From JBCDCY01 sp039180875 (GTDB lineage Bacteria > Pseudomonadota > Alphaproteobacteria > Rhodobacterales > Rhodobacteraceae), in NCBI GenBank assembly GCA_039180875.1, contig JBCDCY010000002.1, positions 248,001 to 312,000 of the forward strand: a stretch of DNA of 64,000 nucleotides. Direction: 5' to 3'. Shown one piece after another: positions 8,459 through 17,148 of this stretch (position 1 is the stretch's first letter; each line of letters begins with the position of its first letter). Under the pieces are notes generated by a model, which saw only the letters and a program-made list of their open reading frames with translations, did not search any database and was not told the origin of the DNA. A program made the position numbers and the translations under genes.

Positions 8459-9496
8459 CTAAAGCAGCTCCGCACATCCCAGATCCTCGAACGCGAGAAA
8501 CCAACGTTCGAGATGCGACCACCAGCTGGCGTGCGGGGTGCCGGCCGCCTGCTGGAAGACGGGGATGGCGGCATTGCAGACGAGGCCGAGCCGGTATTCG
8601 TGCCAAAGATCATCCCACGTCATCGGCTCCACCGCGGTCCTGTTGAGATGCGCGAGGTAGTGCCGAAGCAGGTCGACCTCATGCCGCGCGCGGCGGTCGG
8701 GATACCAGTGCACCGCCATGAGCAACGCGAGGTCGGTGCCGGCGAGGTCGATCCGCCAATCCTCCCACTCAATGAGCAGCGCATCTGCCTTCGTCGATGG
8801 CCTGGGGTAGAGAACGTTCCAGAAATGCGCGTCGCCATGCACCCGGGTGACCGGACCGCCCGAGGCGTAGGCCGCCGCCTTCAGATCGGGCGTCGCCTGG
8901 CATGCGGCCACGAGGCGATCCGCACGATCCTTCGGAAGCCTGTCGCCGAGCATGTCAATGAACGCTGGAAGCATGTCAGCCACATGCCGGCCGAGCAGCG
9001 CCTCCCGCACCCCGAGCGCCGATCCGGCGCGCTGTCGCCCGTCTGCGTGGACCCGCGCGAGAGAGGTTAGGGCCAGGCGGCACTGCGCGACCGTCGGCGG
9101 CAGCGGCCAGTCCACCGTGACATGGGTTGGCCGAAGGTCCTCGAGGAGGACGCACGTCGCACCCGTCGCCGGATCGGCAAAGGCCGCAAGACATGGGGCG
9201 ATCGGCAGATCGGCGTCCCGCGCATCGTTGTAGAAGCGCACTTCACCCGGAAAGATATCGGAGAGTGGGTCGGGTTCGCGCCGCAGCTTCGTGAAGAGCC
9301 GCGTCGGCAAGTCCGGGGCATTCCGTGCGTACCTGATCTTGAGGAACGCGGTCTCGGCTTGGTTCCACTTTATCGCCGGCTCGACCTCAAGCGCGGCAAT
9401 CGTGACGCGCGGCGCGGTGGGGCGATGCGCTGCCAGGACGTCCTCCAGCCACCTGGCCGTGATTGCGGATGGGTGAGCGGGGATCGCCAGGGCCAT
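8459..9496 (-). CDS. Phosphotransferase of the APH / choline-kinase fold
   Basis: About 345 residues from the ATG at 9496; the frame is open to a GTG at 9610, but the extra 38 residues look non-conserved. Motifs of the aminoglycoside-phosphotransferase fold are clear: ETAFLKIRY near the ATP lysine region, VLLEDL at the hinge, the catalytic loop VTRVHGDAHFWNVLYP (HGDxxxxN) and the metal-binding IEWEDWRIDLAGTDLALLM in place of the usual I-D-W-E/D. The family phosphorylates antibiotics, choline, homoserine or other small alcohols; the substrate here is unknown. It lies directly downstream of the AraC gene and may be co-transcribed. No Shine-Dalgarno supports either start. Confidence 0.75.
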   Translation of the reverse strand: MALAIPAHPSAITARWLEDVLAAHRPTAPRVTIAALEVEPAIKWNQAETAFLKIRYARNAPDLPTRLFTKLRREPDPLSDIFPGEVRFYNDARDADLPIAPCLAAFADPATGATCVLLEDLRPTHVTVDWPLPPTVAQCRLALTSLARVHADGRQRAGSALGVREALLGRHVADMLPAFIDMLGDRLPKDRADRLVAACQATPDLKAAAYASGGPVTRVHGDAHFWNVLYPRPSTKADALLIEWEDWRIDLAGTDLALLMAVHWYPDRRARHEVDLLRHYLAHLNRTAVEPMTWDDLWHEYRLGLVCNAAIPVFQQAAGTPHASWWSHLERWFLAFEDLGCAELL

Positions 9497-9613
9497 ATCG
9501 CAGACTAGGCGAGGAGCAGTCGACAGGACAGCGACGGAGATGGTCTCCGGTCTCGCGGCATTGCCGACGCTCAGGGGCGCGCCGCCGCCCCCTTCGTCGA
9601 CCGACTGCACCGC

Positions 9614-10408
9614 TCATCCAACAGGCCAGTCTCCACCTGGCTCGGCTGCTGAACGGGCGGCGGGCTGGACCATCTGAGCGTAGCGGCTTGGGGGGCGGGC
9701 GAACTGGGCGGTGAAGGCCGTGCGAAAGCGGTGTCCCGGGGCGTAGCCCACGCGCCGTGCGGCCTCGGCGACGCTGGTGCCGGCGCGGATTGCCTCGGCG
9801 GCCCGCTCCATGCGCCGGGCCGCGACGAAGTCGTGCGGCGTCAGGCCGGCGGCGCGCTTGAACATGCGCGCGAAGTGATGGCGGCTAACGGCGGCGACAT
9901 CGGCGAGCGCTGCGAGGCGCAGGTCGCGGTCCAGATGGGCGTCCACGAACTCCAACACCCGGTCGAGGCGCTTTGCGTCGAGCCCGCGCACCGCCTTCGG
10001 CCTTGGGCGCGCGCCCAGGGCCTCAAAGCTGCGCGCCAATGCGTTGCGGGTCAGCTGCTCCAGTTCCAGCGCGTCAAGCGGCCTGGCGCCAAGGGCATCG
10101 GCGCGCACCCGCATGGCGAGCGCGAAGAGCGCGGGATCGGGCAGGTTCCAGACGCGCTCGTGACGGGCGAGCGCCCCCGCGCGCAGATCTTCGACCACCT
10201 CGTCGCGCAGCCAGGGAGCGGGGCGCACCTCCACGAACTCCGACGCCCCGTCGGTCTCGAGAAACCGCACCGGCTCCGCGCCGACGGCGCCTCCCGCCAG
10301 GGCCCGGATCGGCGTCTCCTCGATGCGGCCGCCGCGGTCGACCACGGTGCGGGCATGGGGGCGGAAGGCGAAGTCGAGCGCAAACGGCGCCGATGTCAGA
10401 CCATCCAT
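9614..10408 (-). CDS. AraC-family transcriptional regulator
   Basis: About 264 residues from the ATG at 10408 (MDGLTSAPFALDFAF); the frame remains open to 10552 with other possible starts. The C-terminal 100 residues form the double AraC helix-turn-helix: LAALADVAAVSRHHFARMFK, GLTPHDFVAARRMERAAEAI and VAEAARRVGYAPGHRFRTAF. The N-terminal part (RTVVDRGGRIEE, PAPWLRDEVVEDLRAG) shows no recognisable ligand domain. It is divergent from the aldo/keto reductase gene and upstream of the kinase gene, both possible targets. Confidence 0.83.
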   Translation of the reverse strand: MDGLTSAPFALDFAFRPHARTVVDRGGRIEETPIRALAGGAVGAEPVRFLETDGASEFVEVRPAPWLRDEVVEDLRAGALARHERVWNLPDPALFALAMRVRADALGARPLDALELEQLTRNALARSFEALGARPRPKAVRGLDAKRLDRVLEFVDAHLDRDLRLAALADVAAVSRHHFARMFKRAAGLTPHDFVAARRMERAAEAIRAGTSVAEAARRVGYAPGHRFRTAFTAQFARPPSRYAQMVQPAARSAAEPGGDWPVG

Positions 10409-10738
10409 GGACCGACGCCCAGTGCGCGCCATGCGGCCATAGGTGGTGCCTGCCGGGGACCAGCTTCGTCTGCAAATCAAGGACTTGACCATCCGACCCT
10501 CCGCAAAGCGCGCATTTTTGCGGGCCATATTGCTGCGGCGCTTACATCGCATAGATCGAACGGTGACGCTGCGCCAGGCAACTGAACGCTCCTATGCCCC
10601 CCTTCGATCTGATCAGCCGAACCCTGCTCGCCCAGTCCCGCCAGGTCGCAGATGTGCGCGAATTCTGCGACGGCAATCTCGCCCGGGCGGACCGATCCGG
10701 CGCGCAAACGCCCCGAACGACCGACCCATCCGCCAAGC

Positions 10739-11890
10739 ATGAAAGGCCTTATCTTGTCCGACGACCAGACTGAGATCGACCCCGTCCGCCGCACAATCCT
10801 GACCAGCGCGGCCCTCACCGCCTCGGCCGTCGCGCTCGGCGCCACCCGCGCCTCCGCCCAAACCGGCGACGCCGCGCCGGCCCCAGGTCGCCGGATGCTC
10901 GGCGGGCTCGAGGTCTCCGCGCTGGGCCTCGGCGTGCAGAACATGCACCGCACCTTCCACACGATCGTGCCGGAGCGTGCCGACATGATCGCGCTGATCC
11001 GCACCGCCTTTGACGAGGGCATCACCTTTTTCGACTGCGCCGAAGTCTACGGCCCCTTCGCCTGCGAGCGCATCCTCGGCGAGGCGATCGCGGGCTTTCG
11101 CGACGAGATCCAGATCACCACCAAGTTCGGCTTCGATGTCGACCCCGAGACGGGCGTCTGGAGCCCCGGCGTGACCAGCGATCCTGCCCGCATCCGCCGC
11201 GCCGTGGAGGGCTCGCTGCAGCGCCTCGGCACCGACCGGGTGGACCTGCTCTATCAGCACCGCGTCGATCCGAACGTGCCGATCGAGGATGTGGCCGGCA
11301 CGGTCGCGGACCTGATGGACGAAGGCAAGGTGCTGCACTGGGGCCTGTCGGAGATGGGGCCCAACACCCTCCGCCGGGCTCACGAGCTGCTGCCCGTGGC
11401 GGCGGTGCAGAACGAGTATTCGATGCTCTACCGCGGGGCGGAGGCGGAGATCTTGCCGATCTGCCGGGAGCTCAGCATCGGCTTCGTGCCGTTCGCGCCC
11501 CTCGGCTACGGCTTCCTGACCGGCGCCGTCGACATGGAAACCGCATTCGCGCCGAGCGATTTCCGCGCCTTGACCACGCGGATGGACCCGGAGAACCGCG
11601 AAGTGAACATGGCATTGGTGGAGTTGGCGCGCGCTTGGGCGGATCGCAAGGACGCGACGCCCGGGCAGATCGCCCTCTCCTGGCTGATGGCGCAGGGATC
11701 CTCCATCGTTCCCATCCCCGGCACGACGCAACTGCCGCATCTGCGCGACAACATCGGCGCGGTCGGGGTGAGCTTCACCGACGATGAGCTGGCCGAGTTG
11801 ACCACCGCACTCGACGCCATCGAGGTGCGCGGAGAGCGCGCCCCGCCCCTGGTCATGGAGTGGAACGGCACCGAAGCGCCCGACGTGTGA
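10739..11890 (+). CDS. Aldo/keto reductase with a twin-arginine-type leader
   Basis: 383 residues from the ATG at 10739. Residues 1-40 form a leader with an RR pair and hydrophobic stretch (PVRRTILTSAALTASAVALG, cleavage near ASAQ), unusual for an NADPH enzyme. The AKR tetrad is present: Asp and Tyr in FFDCAEVYGPF, Lys in ITTKFGF and His in YQHRVD. The cofactor loop is seen in IPGTTQLPHLRDNIGA. It reduces or oxidises an unknown carbonyl/alcohol, probably in the periplasm if the leader works. It is divergent from the AraC regulator. Confidence 0.88.
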   Translation: MKGLILSDDQTEIDPVRRTILTSAALTASAVALGATRASAQTGDAAPAPGRRMLGGLEVSALGLGVQNMHRTFHTIVPERADMIALIRTAFDEGITFFDCAEVYGPFACERILGEAIAGFRDEIQITTKFGFDVDPETGVWSPGVTSDPARIRRAVEGSLQRLGTDRVDLLYQHRVDPNVPIEDVAGTVADLMDEGKVLHWGLSEMGPNTLRRAHELLPVAAVQNEYSMLYRGAEAEILPICRELSIGFVPFAPLGYGFLTGAVDMETAFAPSDFRALTTRMDPENREVNMALVELARAWADRKDATPGQIALSWLMAQGSSIVPIPGTTQLPHLRDNIGAVGVSFTDDELAELTTALDAIEVRGERAPPLVMEWNGTEAPDV

Positions 11891-11949
11891 GGCGCAAACA
11901 AGCTACGCCGCACCTTGGGCCAGCGGGTCGCGTTGGGACGGCCGGATAG

Positions 11950-11959
11950 TGCAATTGCA
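11950..11959. promoter_or_regulatory. Perfect 10-bp palindrome upstream of the formamidase operon
   Basis: TGCAATTGCA lies 62 bases before the start of the binding-protein gene. It is a candidate operator for the operon's regulator, possibly the LuxR protein at the far end. No consensus promoter is clear. Confidence 0.3.
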
Positions 11960-12021
11960 TCATGGACAGGGCGCTGCTGCGCCTCTCCACTCATCCGCGC
12001 ACCAACGCGGAGACCAGTCAG

Positions 12022-13275
12022 ATGCGAGTCACAAGACGCGCCGTCGCCATCGCCGCCGCCACGTTTGTCATTGCGGGGACGCCCCATATGGCGAGCGCCG
12101 CCGAACCGATCGTCATCGGCGTGCCTGCCGTGCAGTCGGGTCCCGTCGGCGTCGCCGACCATCAGGATTGGACGAACGGCCTGATGATGGCGATCGAGGA
12201 ACTGAACGACGCGGGCGGCGTGCTCGGCCGCCCGCTGGAAGCGAAGCTCATCGACCTCGACATGATGACACCGGAAGGCAATGTCGCCGGCATGCAGGCG
12301 CTGATCGAGGGCGGCGCGCACGCCATCGCCTCTGCCTTCACCATCATTCCGCAACCGGCGATGGACGCCGCCGCGCCGTCGGGCATCCCCTATCTGCACG
12401 GCAACACGTCGTCGGTGAACGACGATCTGTTCCGGAGCGATCCGCAGAAGTACCGCAACATCTTCCAGCTCGACGTGCCGGAGGTCTGGTACGGCTCCGG
12501 CTTCGTGAAGTTCCTGCAGGACAAGAAGGCCGCCGGGTGGGAGCCGAAGAACAACCTGATCCACATCGTCCAGGGGCAGATCAGCTACACCCAGCTCATC
12601 AGCCAGGCGACCCAGGAAGCGACGGCCGCGACCGACGGCGAATGGGAGATCGGTGCCATCACCGATATTCAGTCCCCCGTTCAGGATTGGGCGCCGGTGA
12701 TCCGCGCCCTGCAGGAAACCGACGCCGCCGCGATCATGATCGACCACTGGGTCGCGGCGGAACTCGCCGCATTCGCCCAGCAATACGCCTTCGATCCGGT
12801 GCCGGGATCGCTGGTCTATCTGCAATACGGCCCGTCCCAGCCGGAATTCCTCGACCTCGCGCAGGGGGCGGGCGAGGGCATGGTCTGGGGCACCGTCTAT
12901 GGCGTCTACGCCGATGAGACCGGATCGGCTTTCCGGGAGAAGTACCGCGCGACGTATCCGGGCACGATGGGCATGGTCTATACCGGCGGCGGCTATGACG
13001 CGGTGATGCTACTCGCCCAGGCCTGGGAGGCGGCGGGCGACCCGTCGGATTTCGACGCGGTCGGCGACGCGATCCGGGCGATCGAATATCGCGGCGTCAA
13101 CGGCTTCTACGCCTTCCGGCCGGAGACGAATTCCGGGATCAGCTATCCGAACATGACCGATGACCCGGAAGGCGGTCAGGCGCACCTCTTCTTCCAGGTG
13201 CAGGACAACGAGCATCGGATCATCGCGCCCGAACCCTTCGCGGAGGTGGAGTTCCGCGACCCGCCCTGGTGGTGA
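12022..13275 (+). CDS. ABC importer substrate-binding protein, branched-chain amino acid/amide (LivK/UrtA) type
   Basis: 417 residues from the ATG at 12022, which directly begins the signal peptide (MRVTRRAVAIAAATFVIAG, cleavage near MASAA). An upstream ATG at 11962 adds 20 unlikely residues. The mature protein begins EPIVIGVPAVQSGPVGVADH and has the type I periplasmic-binding fold: AIEELNDAGGVLGRPLEAKL, GGAHAIASAFTIIPQPAMDA, then YTGGGYDAVMLLAQAWEAAG. It is the first gene of a five-gene transporter that leads into an N,N-dimethylformamidase-like enzyme, so the ligand is probably a small amide or formamide. That ligand is inferred from context only. Confidence 0.9.
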   Translation: MRVTRRAVAIAAATFVIAGTPHMASAAEPIVIGVPAVQSGPVGVADHQDWTNGLMMAIEELNDAGGVLGRPLEAKLIDLDMMTPEGNVAGMQALIEGGAHAIASAFTIIPQPAMDAAAPSGIPYLHGNTSSVNDDLFRSDPQKYRNIFQLDVPEVWYGSGFVKFLQDKKAAGWEPKNNLIHIVQGQISYTQLISQATQEATAATDGEWEIGAITDIQSPVQDWAPVIRALQETDAAAIMIDHWVAAELAAFAQQYAFDPVPGSLVYLQYGPSQPEFLDLAQGAGEGMVWGTVYGVYADETGSAFREKYRATYPGTMGMVYTGGGYDAVMLLAQAWEAAGDPSDFDAVGDAIRAIEYRGVNGFYAFRPETNSGISYPNMTDDPEGGQAHLFFQVQDNEHRIIAPEPFAEVEFRDPPWW

Positions 13276-13296
13276 TCGGCTGACGGGAGCGCCGCC

Positions 13297-14010
13297 GTGC
13301 TCTTCGGCTGTGAGGGTGTGAGCCTGTCGCTTGGCGGCAGGCGCATCCTTTCGGACGTGGCGCTTGAGGCGCGCGCCGGCGAGATCCTCGGCCTCGTCGG
13401 ACCGAACGGCGCCGGGAAGACGTCGCTCTTCGAGGTGCTTTGCGGCCGCTACACGCCGGATGAAGGCGTCGTGCGGCTGGAGGGGCGCGACATCACGCGG
13501 GCGCCCTTCCACCAGCGCGCCCGCCTGGGCCTCGGCCGCACCTACCAGAGCCCGGTCGTGCCCGCCTCCCTCACGGTGGCGGAGACGTTTCGCGCGGCGC
13601 GCAAGTCGCAGCGACCCTTCCTCAGCCGCCATGACGCGGAATGGGCGGCGCGGCTCTGCCATCTCCGCGTGCCGTGGGAGATGCCCGCCTCCGCGCTCGG
13701 CGCGTTTGACAGACGGAAGCTCCTGCTCGCCTGTCTAATGATGCGGGCGCCGAAAGTCCTGCTGATGGACGAGCCCGCCTCCGGCCTGATCAATGCGGAG
13801 ATCGACGAGCTCGACCTCATCATCCGGCGCCTGGTCGACGAATACGCCATCGCGGTGGTGCTGATCGAGCACCGGCTGGAGCTTCTCTCCGCCGTCGCGG
13901 ACGCCTGTGTGGTGCTTGACCTTGGCGAGGTGATCGCGACCGGCGGGCCGGGAGACGTCTTCGACGACCCCCGCGTGCGCGCCGCCTATTTCGAGGGCGC
14001 GGATGCCTGA
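13297..14010 (+). CDS. ABC transporter ATPase, LivG-type
   Basis: 237 residues from a GTG start 21 bases after the binding-protein stop. Walker A is GPNGAGKTS, Walker B VLLMDEPASGL, and the switch His is in VLIEHRLELL. The signature helix reads SALGAFDRRKLLLACLM, so the canonical LSGGQ is replaced, as is common in LivG proteins, which often have L-x-Y-G-x-Q-R-R instead. It is one of two ATPases of the amide importer and overlaps the next gene by eight bases. Confidence 0.9.
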   Translation: MLFGCEGVSLSLGGRRILSDVALEARAGEILGLVGPNGAGKTSLFEVLCGRYTPDEGVVRLEGRDITRAPFHQRARLGLGRTYQSPVVPASLTVAETFRAARKSQRPFLSRHDAEWAARLCHLRVPWEMPASALGAFDRRKLLLACLMMRAPKVLLMDEPASGLINAEIDELDLIIRRLVDEYAIAVVLIEHRLELLSAVADACVVLDLGEVIATGGPGDVFDDPRVRAAYFEGADA

Positions 14011-14698
14011 GCTGCTGGAGATCCGGCGGCTGTCGGCGGGCTACGGCCCGCTGCGCGTGCTGCATGAGATCGACCTCACCGTGAAGGCGGGGGAGCGGAT
14101 CGGGCTCGTCGGCCTCAACGGCCATGGCAAGACGACGCTGATCCGCGCGGTCACGCATATGACGGGCTGGCAGCAGGGGTCGGTGAAGCTCGACGGGGTG
14201 GAGATCGGCGGCACCCGCTCGCTCGGCGCGGGGCGGCGCACGCCCGGCCTGGTGCGCCGGGGAATCGGTGTGGCGCCCCAGGGCGACGCGATCTTTCCGG
14301 GCCTTTCCGTGAGGAAGCACCTGGAATGCGGTGCCCATACCCGCGCTGCCTGGCGGGAGCGCAAAGCGCGGATCGACCGCATCTTCGACATCTTCCCGCC
14401 GCTCCGCCCGCTGGAGCACGCGCTGGTCGGCAAGCTCTCGGGCGGGGAGCGGCGCATGGTCTCCATCGGCCGGATGCTGATGACGGAGGCGCGGCTTTAC
14501 CTCGTGGACGAGCCATCGCTCGGCCTCGCGCCCAAGATCTCCCAGCGGGTGATGCAGGCGCTTTGGTCCCTGCCGGTCGAGGGCGCGATGCTGATCGCGG
14601 AGCAGAACGTCACCCTGCTCACCGGTCGGGCGGACCGGATCGTCGGCATGCACGCCGGACGGATGCGCGGCGATGTCGGCCATGTGGAGCTCGGCTGA
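14003..14698 (+). CDS. ABC transporter ATPase, LivF-type
   Basis: 231 residues. Walker A GLNGHGKTT, signature LSGGERRMVSIGRMLM, Walker B LYLVDEPSLGLAPK and switch His-equivalent region IAEQNVTLL. It is the second ATPase of the importer; its stop overlaps the next ATG by one base (TGATG), implying coupled translation. Confidence 0.92.
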   Translation: MPELLEIRRLSAGYGPLRVLHEIDLTVKAGERIGLVGLNGHGKTTLIRAVTHMTGWQQGSVKLDGVEIGGTRSLGAGRRTPGLVRRGIGVAPQGDAIFPGLSVRKHLECGAHTRAAWRERKARIDRIFDIFPPLRPLEHALVGKLSGGERRMVSIGRMLMTEARLYLVDEPSLGLAPKISQRVMQALWSLPVEGAMLIAEQNVTLLTGRADRIVGMHAGRMRGDVGHVELG

Positions 14699-15624
14699 TG
14701 GATCTCGGGCTCATCGTCTATGCGCTGAACCTCGCGGCGATCTACGCCCTGATGGCCATCGGCATCTCGATCCTCTGGTCCTCGGTCGGGATCATAAACA
14801 TGGCCCATGGCGCGACCTTCGCCATATCGGGCTACGCCGCATGGCTCGCAACCGGGGCCGCCGGCCCCTTCATCGCGGCCACATTCGAGTCCGATGCGTG
14901 GGCGAGCTTTGCGACCGCGTCGACGCTGGTCGGGGCGGCGCTGATCGCCGGGGCGATGTGCGGCGCGGTCATCTATCTGCTGGCCTTCCTGCCGATCCAC
15001 GACAAACCGAACTTCCAGGTCCGGGCCCTCATCATCACGCTTGGGCTGAACATCGCCGCGGTACAAGGCCTCCTCTGGCTCTTCGGCCCCCGCAATCAGG
15101 GTTTGCCGAGGATCTTCGGCTTCGGGCGATGGGACGTCTGGGACACGAGGATCCGCTACGACCAGGCGGGGACGATCCTGGGCGCGGCGATCATCATGGC
15201 GCTGACGCTCGCCTGGCTGCGCTATTCGCGCCGCGGCCTTGAAGTGCGGGCGATGATGCAGAATGCGGAGGGTGCGGCCTACTCCGGCATCTCCCGCCAG
15301 GTCACGGCACTTCCCGTGCTGATGCTGACCGGGGCCCTCGCCGGAATGGCGGCGGCGCTGCTGTCGCAGACCGTCTTCGTCAGCCCGACCTCGGGCGTCA
15401 TACCGCTGGTCAAGGGCCTCACTATTGCGCTCTTGGGTGGGCTTGGGTCGGTTCCGGGCGCGATGATCGGCGCGCTCCTCATCGGGTTTCTCGAGGCGAT
15501 CGTCGGCGCGATCCCCTTCCTCGGGCAGCGCTACGTCATGTTCGCGACCTTTTCCTTCATCATCGCCGTGCTCATCGTCCGCCCGCGCGGCATCGGCGGC
15601 CTGCTGGACGACACGCGCGAATGA
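14698..15624 (+). CDS. ABC transporter permease, LivH-type
   Basis: 308 residues with about eight hydrophobic segments. Family hallmarks are LNLAAIYALMAIGISILWSS at the N-terminus, INMAHGATFAISGYAAWLAT, IITLGLNIAAVQGLLWLFGP and the coupling-helix region RRGLEVRAMMQNAEGAAYSG. The C-terminal GLTIALLGGLGSVPGAMIGA is diagnostic. It should form the membrane channel with the LivM-like product of the next gene, overlapping it by ATGA. Confidence 0.92.
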   Translation: MDLGLIVYALNLAAIYALMAIGISILWSSVGIINMAHGATFAISGYAAWLATGAAGPFIAATFESDAWASFATASTLVGAALIAGAMCGAVIYLLAFLPIHDKPNFQVRALIITLGLNIAAVQGLLWLFGPRNQGLPRIFGFGRWDVWDTRIRYDQAGTILGAAIIMALTLAWLRYSRRGLEVRAMMQNAEGAAYSGISRQVTALPVLMLTGALAGMAAALLSQTVFVSPTSGVIPLVKGLTIALLGGLGSVPGAMIGALLIGFLEAIVGAIPFLGQRYVMFATFSFIIAVLIVRPRGIGGLLDDTRE

Positions 15625-17147
15625 CGGATCGCACCTTCTACAAGGTCGGCCGACGGCCGTGGGAGCTGCGGGGCACGCCCGACGGTGCCGCGGAACGCAC
15701 CCGCGCCCGCATCCCGGGCGCCCGTCGCCACTGGCTGCACTGGCGCGACGTGCACAACCCGAAGACGCTACGACGCGAGCGTATTCTGGTCGACAAGAAA
15801 CCGCTCTGGTGGACCATCGGTCTTTCCGCGCTGGCGGTGACGACGCCGTTTCTGCCGAACTCCCTGATCTCCGTCGTCTCGATTTTCTGCATCTACGCCG
15901 CGATCAACGTGCTCTGGACGCTGATCGTGGGGACGGCGGGCATCTTCTCCTTGGCCACGCTCGCCGTCGTCGGCGTCTCCGGCTACGTCGCGGCCGCCGC
16001 GAACGTCTACCTGGGGGTTCCCTGGCCCTTCTTGCTGCTGATCGGTCCTGCGGTCGGCTTCGTCTTCGGCGCGATCCTCGCGGCGCCGTCGACGCGGCTG
16101 GACGGGCTCTACTACGCGCTGTTGACGATGGGCGTGGCGGAGATCTGCCGCGTCTTCGTCATACAGCTGAAGGCGCTCGCCCAGACCGGCGGCGCGATCA
16201 CCCAGGTCGACAGCTTCATACCCGAGGACTGGTTTCTCCAGCGCCCCGGCCTGCTCCTGGGCTTCGCTGGGGCCTTCGCGCTGCTGCTCGGCGCGATGCT
16301 CGTCTGGCGGCTGGTGAATTCGGAGCGTCTCGGCCTCCTCCTCCGCGTCGCCCGGACGAGCCGGGAGGACGAGGCGTTCGCCGAAGCCGTCGGCATCGAC
16401 TTCCGCCGCGCGCGGCTTTGGGTCTTCGTCATCTCCTCCGCTGCGCTCGGCGTCGTCGGGGCGTTCTACGCGATGTACTACCGCTCGATCTCACCGCAGA
16501 TCTTCTCGCTCGATCAGCTTCTGCTGCTCTTCGCCATGATGGTCATCGGCGGGCTCGGACGGGCAGAGGGGGCGGTCGTCGGCGCGGCGATCGTCGTTCT
16601 GATCGACCGCGGCCTGCCGGAGCTCGGTCCGATCCGCATCATCCTCGTCGCCGCCATCATGATCGGCGTCACGATCTTCGCGCGGGAGGGTCTGACCGGC
16701 GCCCGGGACCAGTTCCGTGATTTTCGCAAGCGCAAGGCCGGCGAGCGCCGTGCGCTCCGCACCGAGAGGGGAGGCGAAGCCATGCCCGAGGAAGCGACCG
16801 ACGTTCACGACAAGCAGGAGCTCTACTATCGCCGGTTCAACAAGCGCCTGCGCGAGCGGCTGAAGGCCCTGATCACGCCGGAGCTGATCGAGGAGCATCG
16901 GCGCGACCCGCTCGGCCGCCATTCCGACGCACTCGCCCGCGTCTTGAACTACTTCCGGCGCGGCGAGATGGCCGACAAGTACGTCATCCACCGGATGGAG
17001 CCCGCGGTCGAGCGGTTCCGCATCATGGCCGTCTCCGGCGTCAGGGGGATGCCGCCGCGGGTCGTGGACGACCGCGCGTACGACGACATTCGGGAGGCCT
17101 ATCACGCCGTCTTCCTGCTGCGGGTGAACGACCTTCTGGAGAGCTGA
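15621..17147 (+). CDS. LivM-type ABC permease fused in frame to a formamidase small-subunit domain
   Basis: 508 residues, about 130 longer than expected for LivM. Residues about 60-370 are the permease (INVLWTLIVGTAGIFSLATL, STRLDGLYYALLTMGVAEIC, LLFAMMVIGGLGRAEGAVVG). A basic linker (RKRKAGERRALRTERGGEA) leads to residues 388-508, which resemble the N,N-dimethylformamidase small (alpha) subunit: ITPELIEEHRRDPLGRHSDA, RVLNYFRRG, DKYVIHRMEPAVERFRIMAV and AYHAVFLLRVNDLLES. The frame is open throughout. A strong Shine-Dalgarno and ATG at 16782 lie exactly at the junction, so the same bases may yield a fused permease and a free small subunit. The next gene, the large subunit, starts one base after the stop. 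Confidence 0.85.
   Translation: MTDRTFYKVGRRPWELRGTPDGAAERTRARIPGARRHWLHWRDVHNPKTLRRERILVDKKPLWWTIGLSALAVTTPFLPNSLISVVSIFCIYAAINVLWTLIVGTAGIFSLATLAVVGVSGYVAAAANVYLGVPWPFLLLIGPAVGFVFGAILAAPSTRLDGLYYALLTMGVAEICRVFVIQLKALAQTGGAITQVDSFIPEDWFLQRPGLLLGFAGAFALLLGAMLVWRLVNSERLGLLLRVARTSREDEAFAEAVGIDFRRARLWVFVISSAALGVVGAFYAMYYRSISPQIFSLDQLLLLFAMMVIGGLGRAEGAVVGAAIVVLIDRGLPELGPIRIILVAAIMIGVTIFAREGLTGARDQFRDFRKRKAGERRALRTERGGEAMPEEATDVHDKQELYYRRFNKRLRERLKALITPELIEEHRRDPLGRHSDALARVLNYFRRGEMADKYVIHRMEPAVERFRIMAVSGVRGMPPRVVDDRAYDDIREAYHAVFLLRVNDLLES
16764..16774 (+). promoter_or_regulatory. Internal Shine-Dalgarno inside the fused permease gene
   Basis: GAGAGGGGAGG lies seven bases before an in-frame ATG (16782). 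It is the best ribosome-binding site in the operon and sits at the boundary between the permease and enzyme-subunit domains. Confidence 0.6.
16782..17147 (+). CDS. dmfA1: Formamidase small (alpha) subunit, probable internal in-frame translation product
   Basis: 121 residues beginning MPEEATDVHDKQELYYRRFN, close to the length I recall for the DMFase small subunit (about 130). From memory the characterised protein shares the I-V/I-E-E-H...NP-x-G segment, the YLQRVHNYFR-like helix, a KYYIYxxxEWxxYRI-like segment and the C-terminal AMHAVFLRRIEDV, all with clear counterparts here. It is nested in the same frame as the upstream permease. Whether it is made free, only as a fusion, or both cannot be told from sequence. 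In characterised enzymes the small subunit packs on the large subunit and is needed for activity. Confidence 0.65.
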   Translation: MPEEATDVHDKQELYYRRFNKRLRERLKALITPELIEEHRRDPLGRHSDALARVLNYFRRGEMADKYVIHRMEPAVERFRIMAVSGVRGMPPRVVDDRAYDDIREAYHAVFLLRVNDLLES

Positions 17148-17148
17148 G

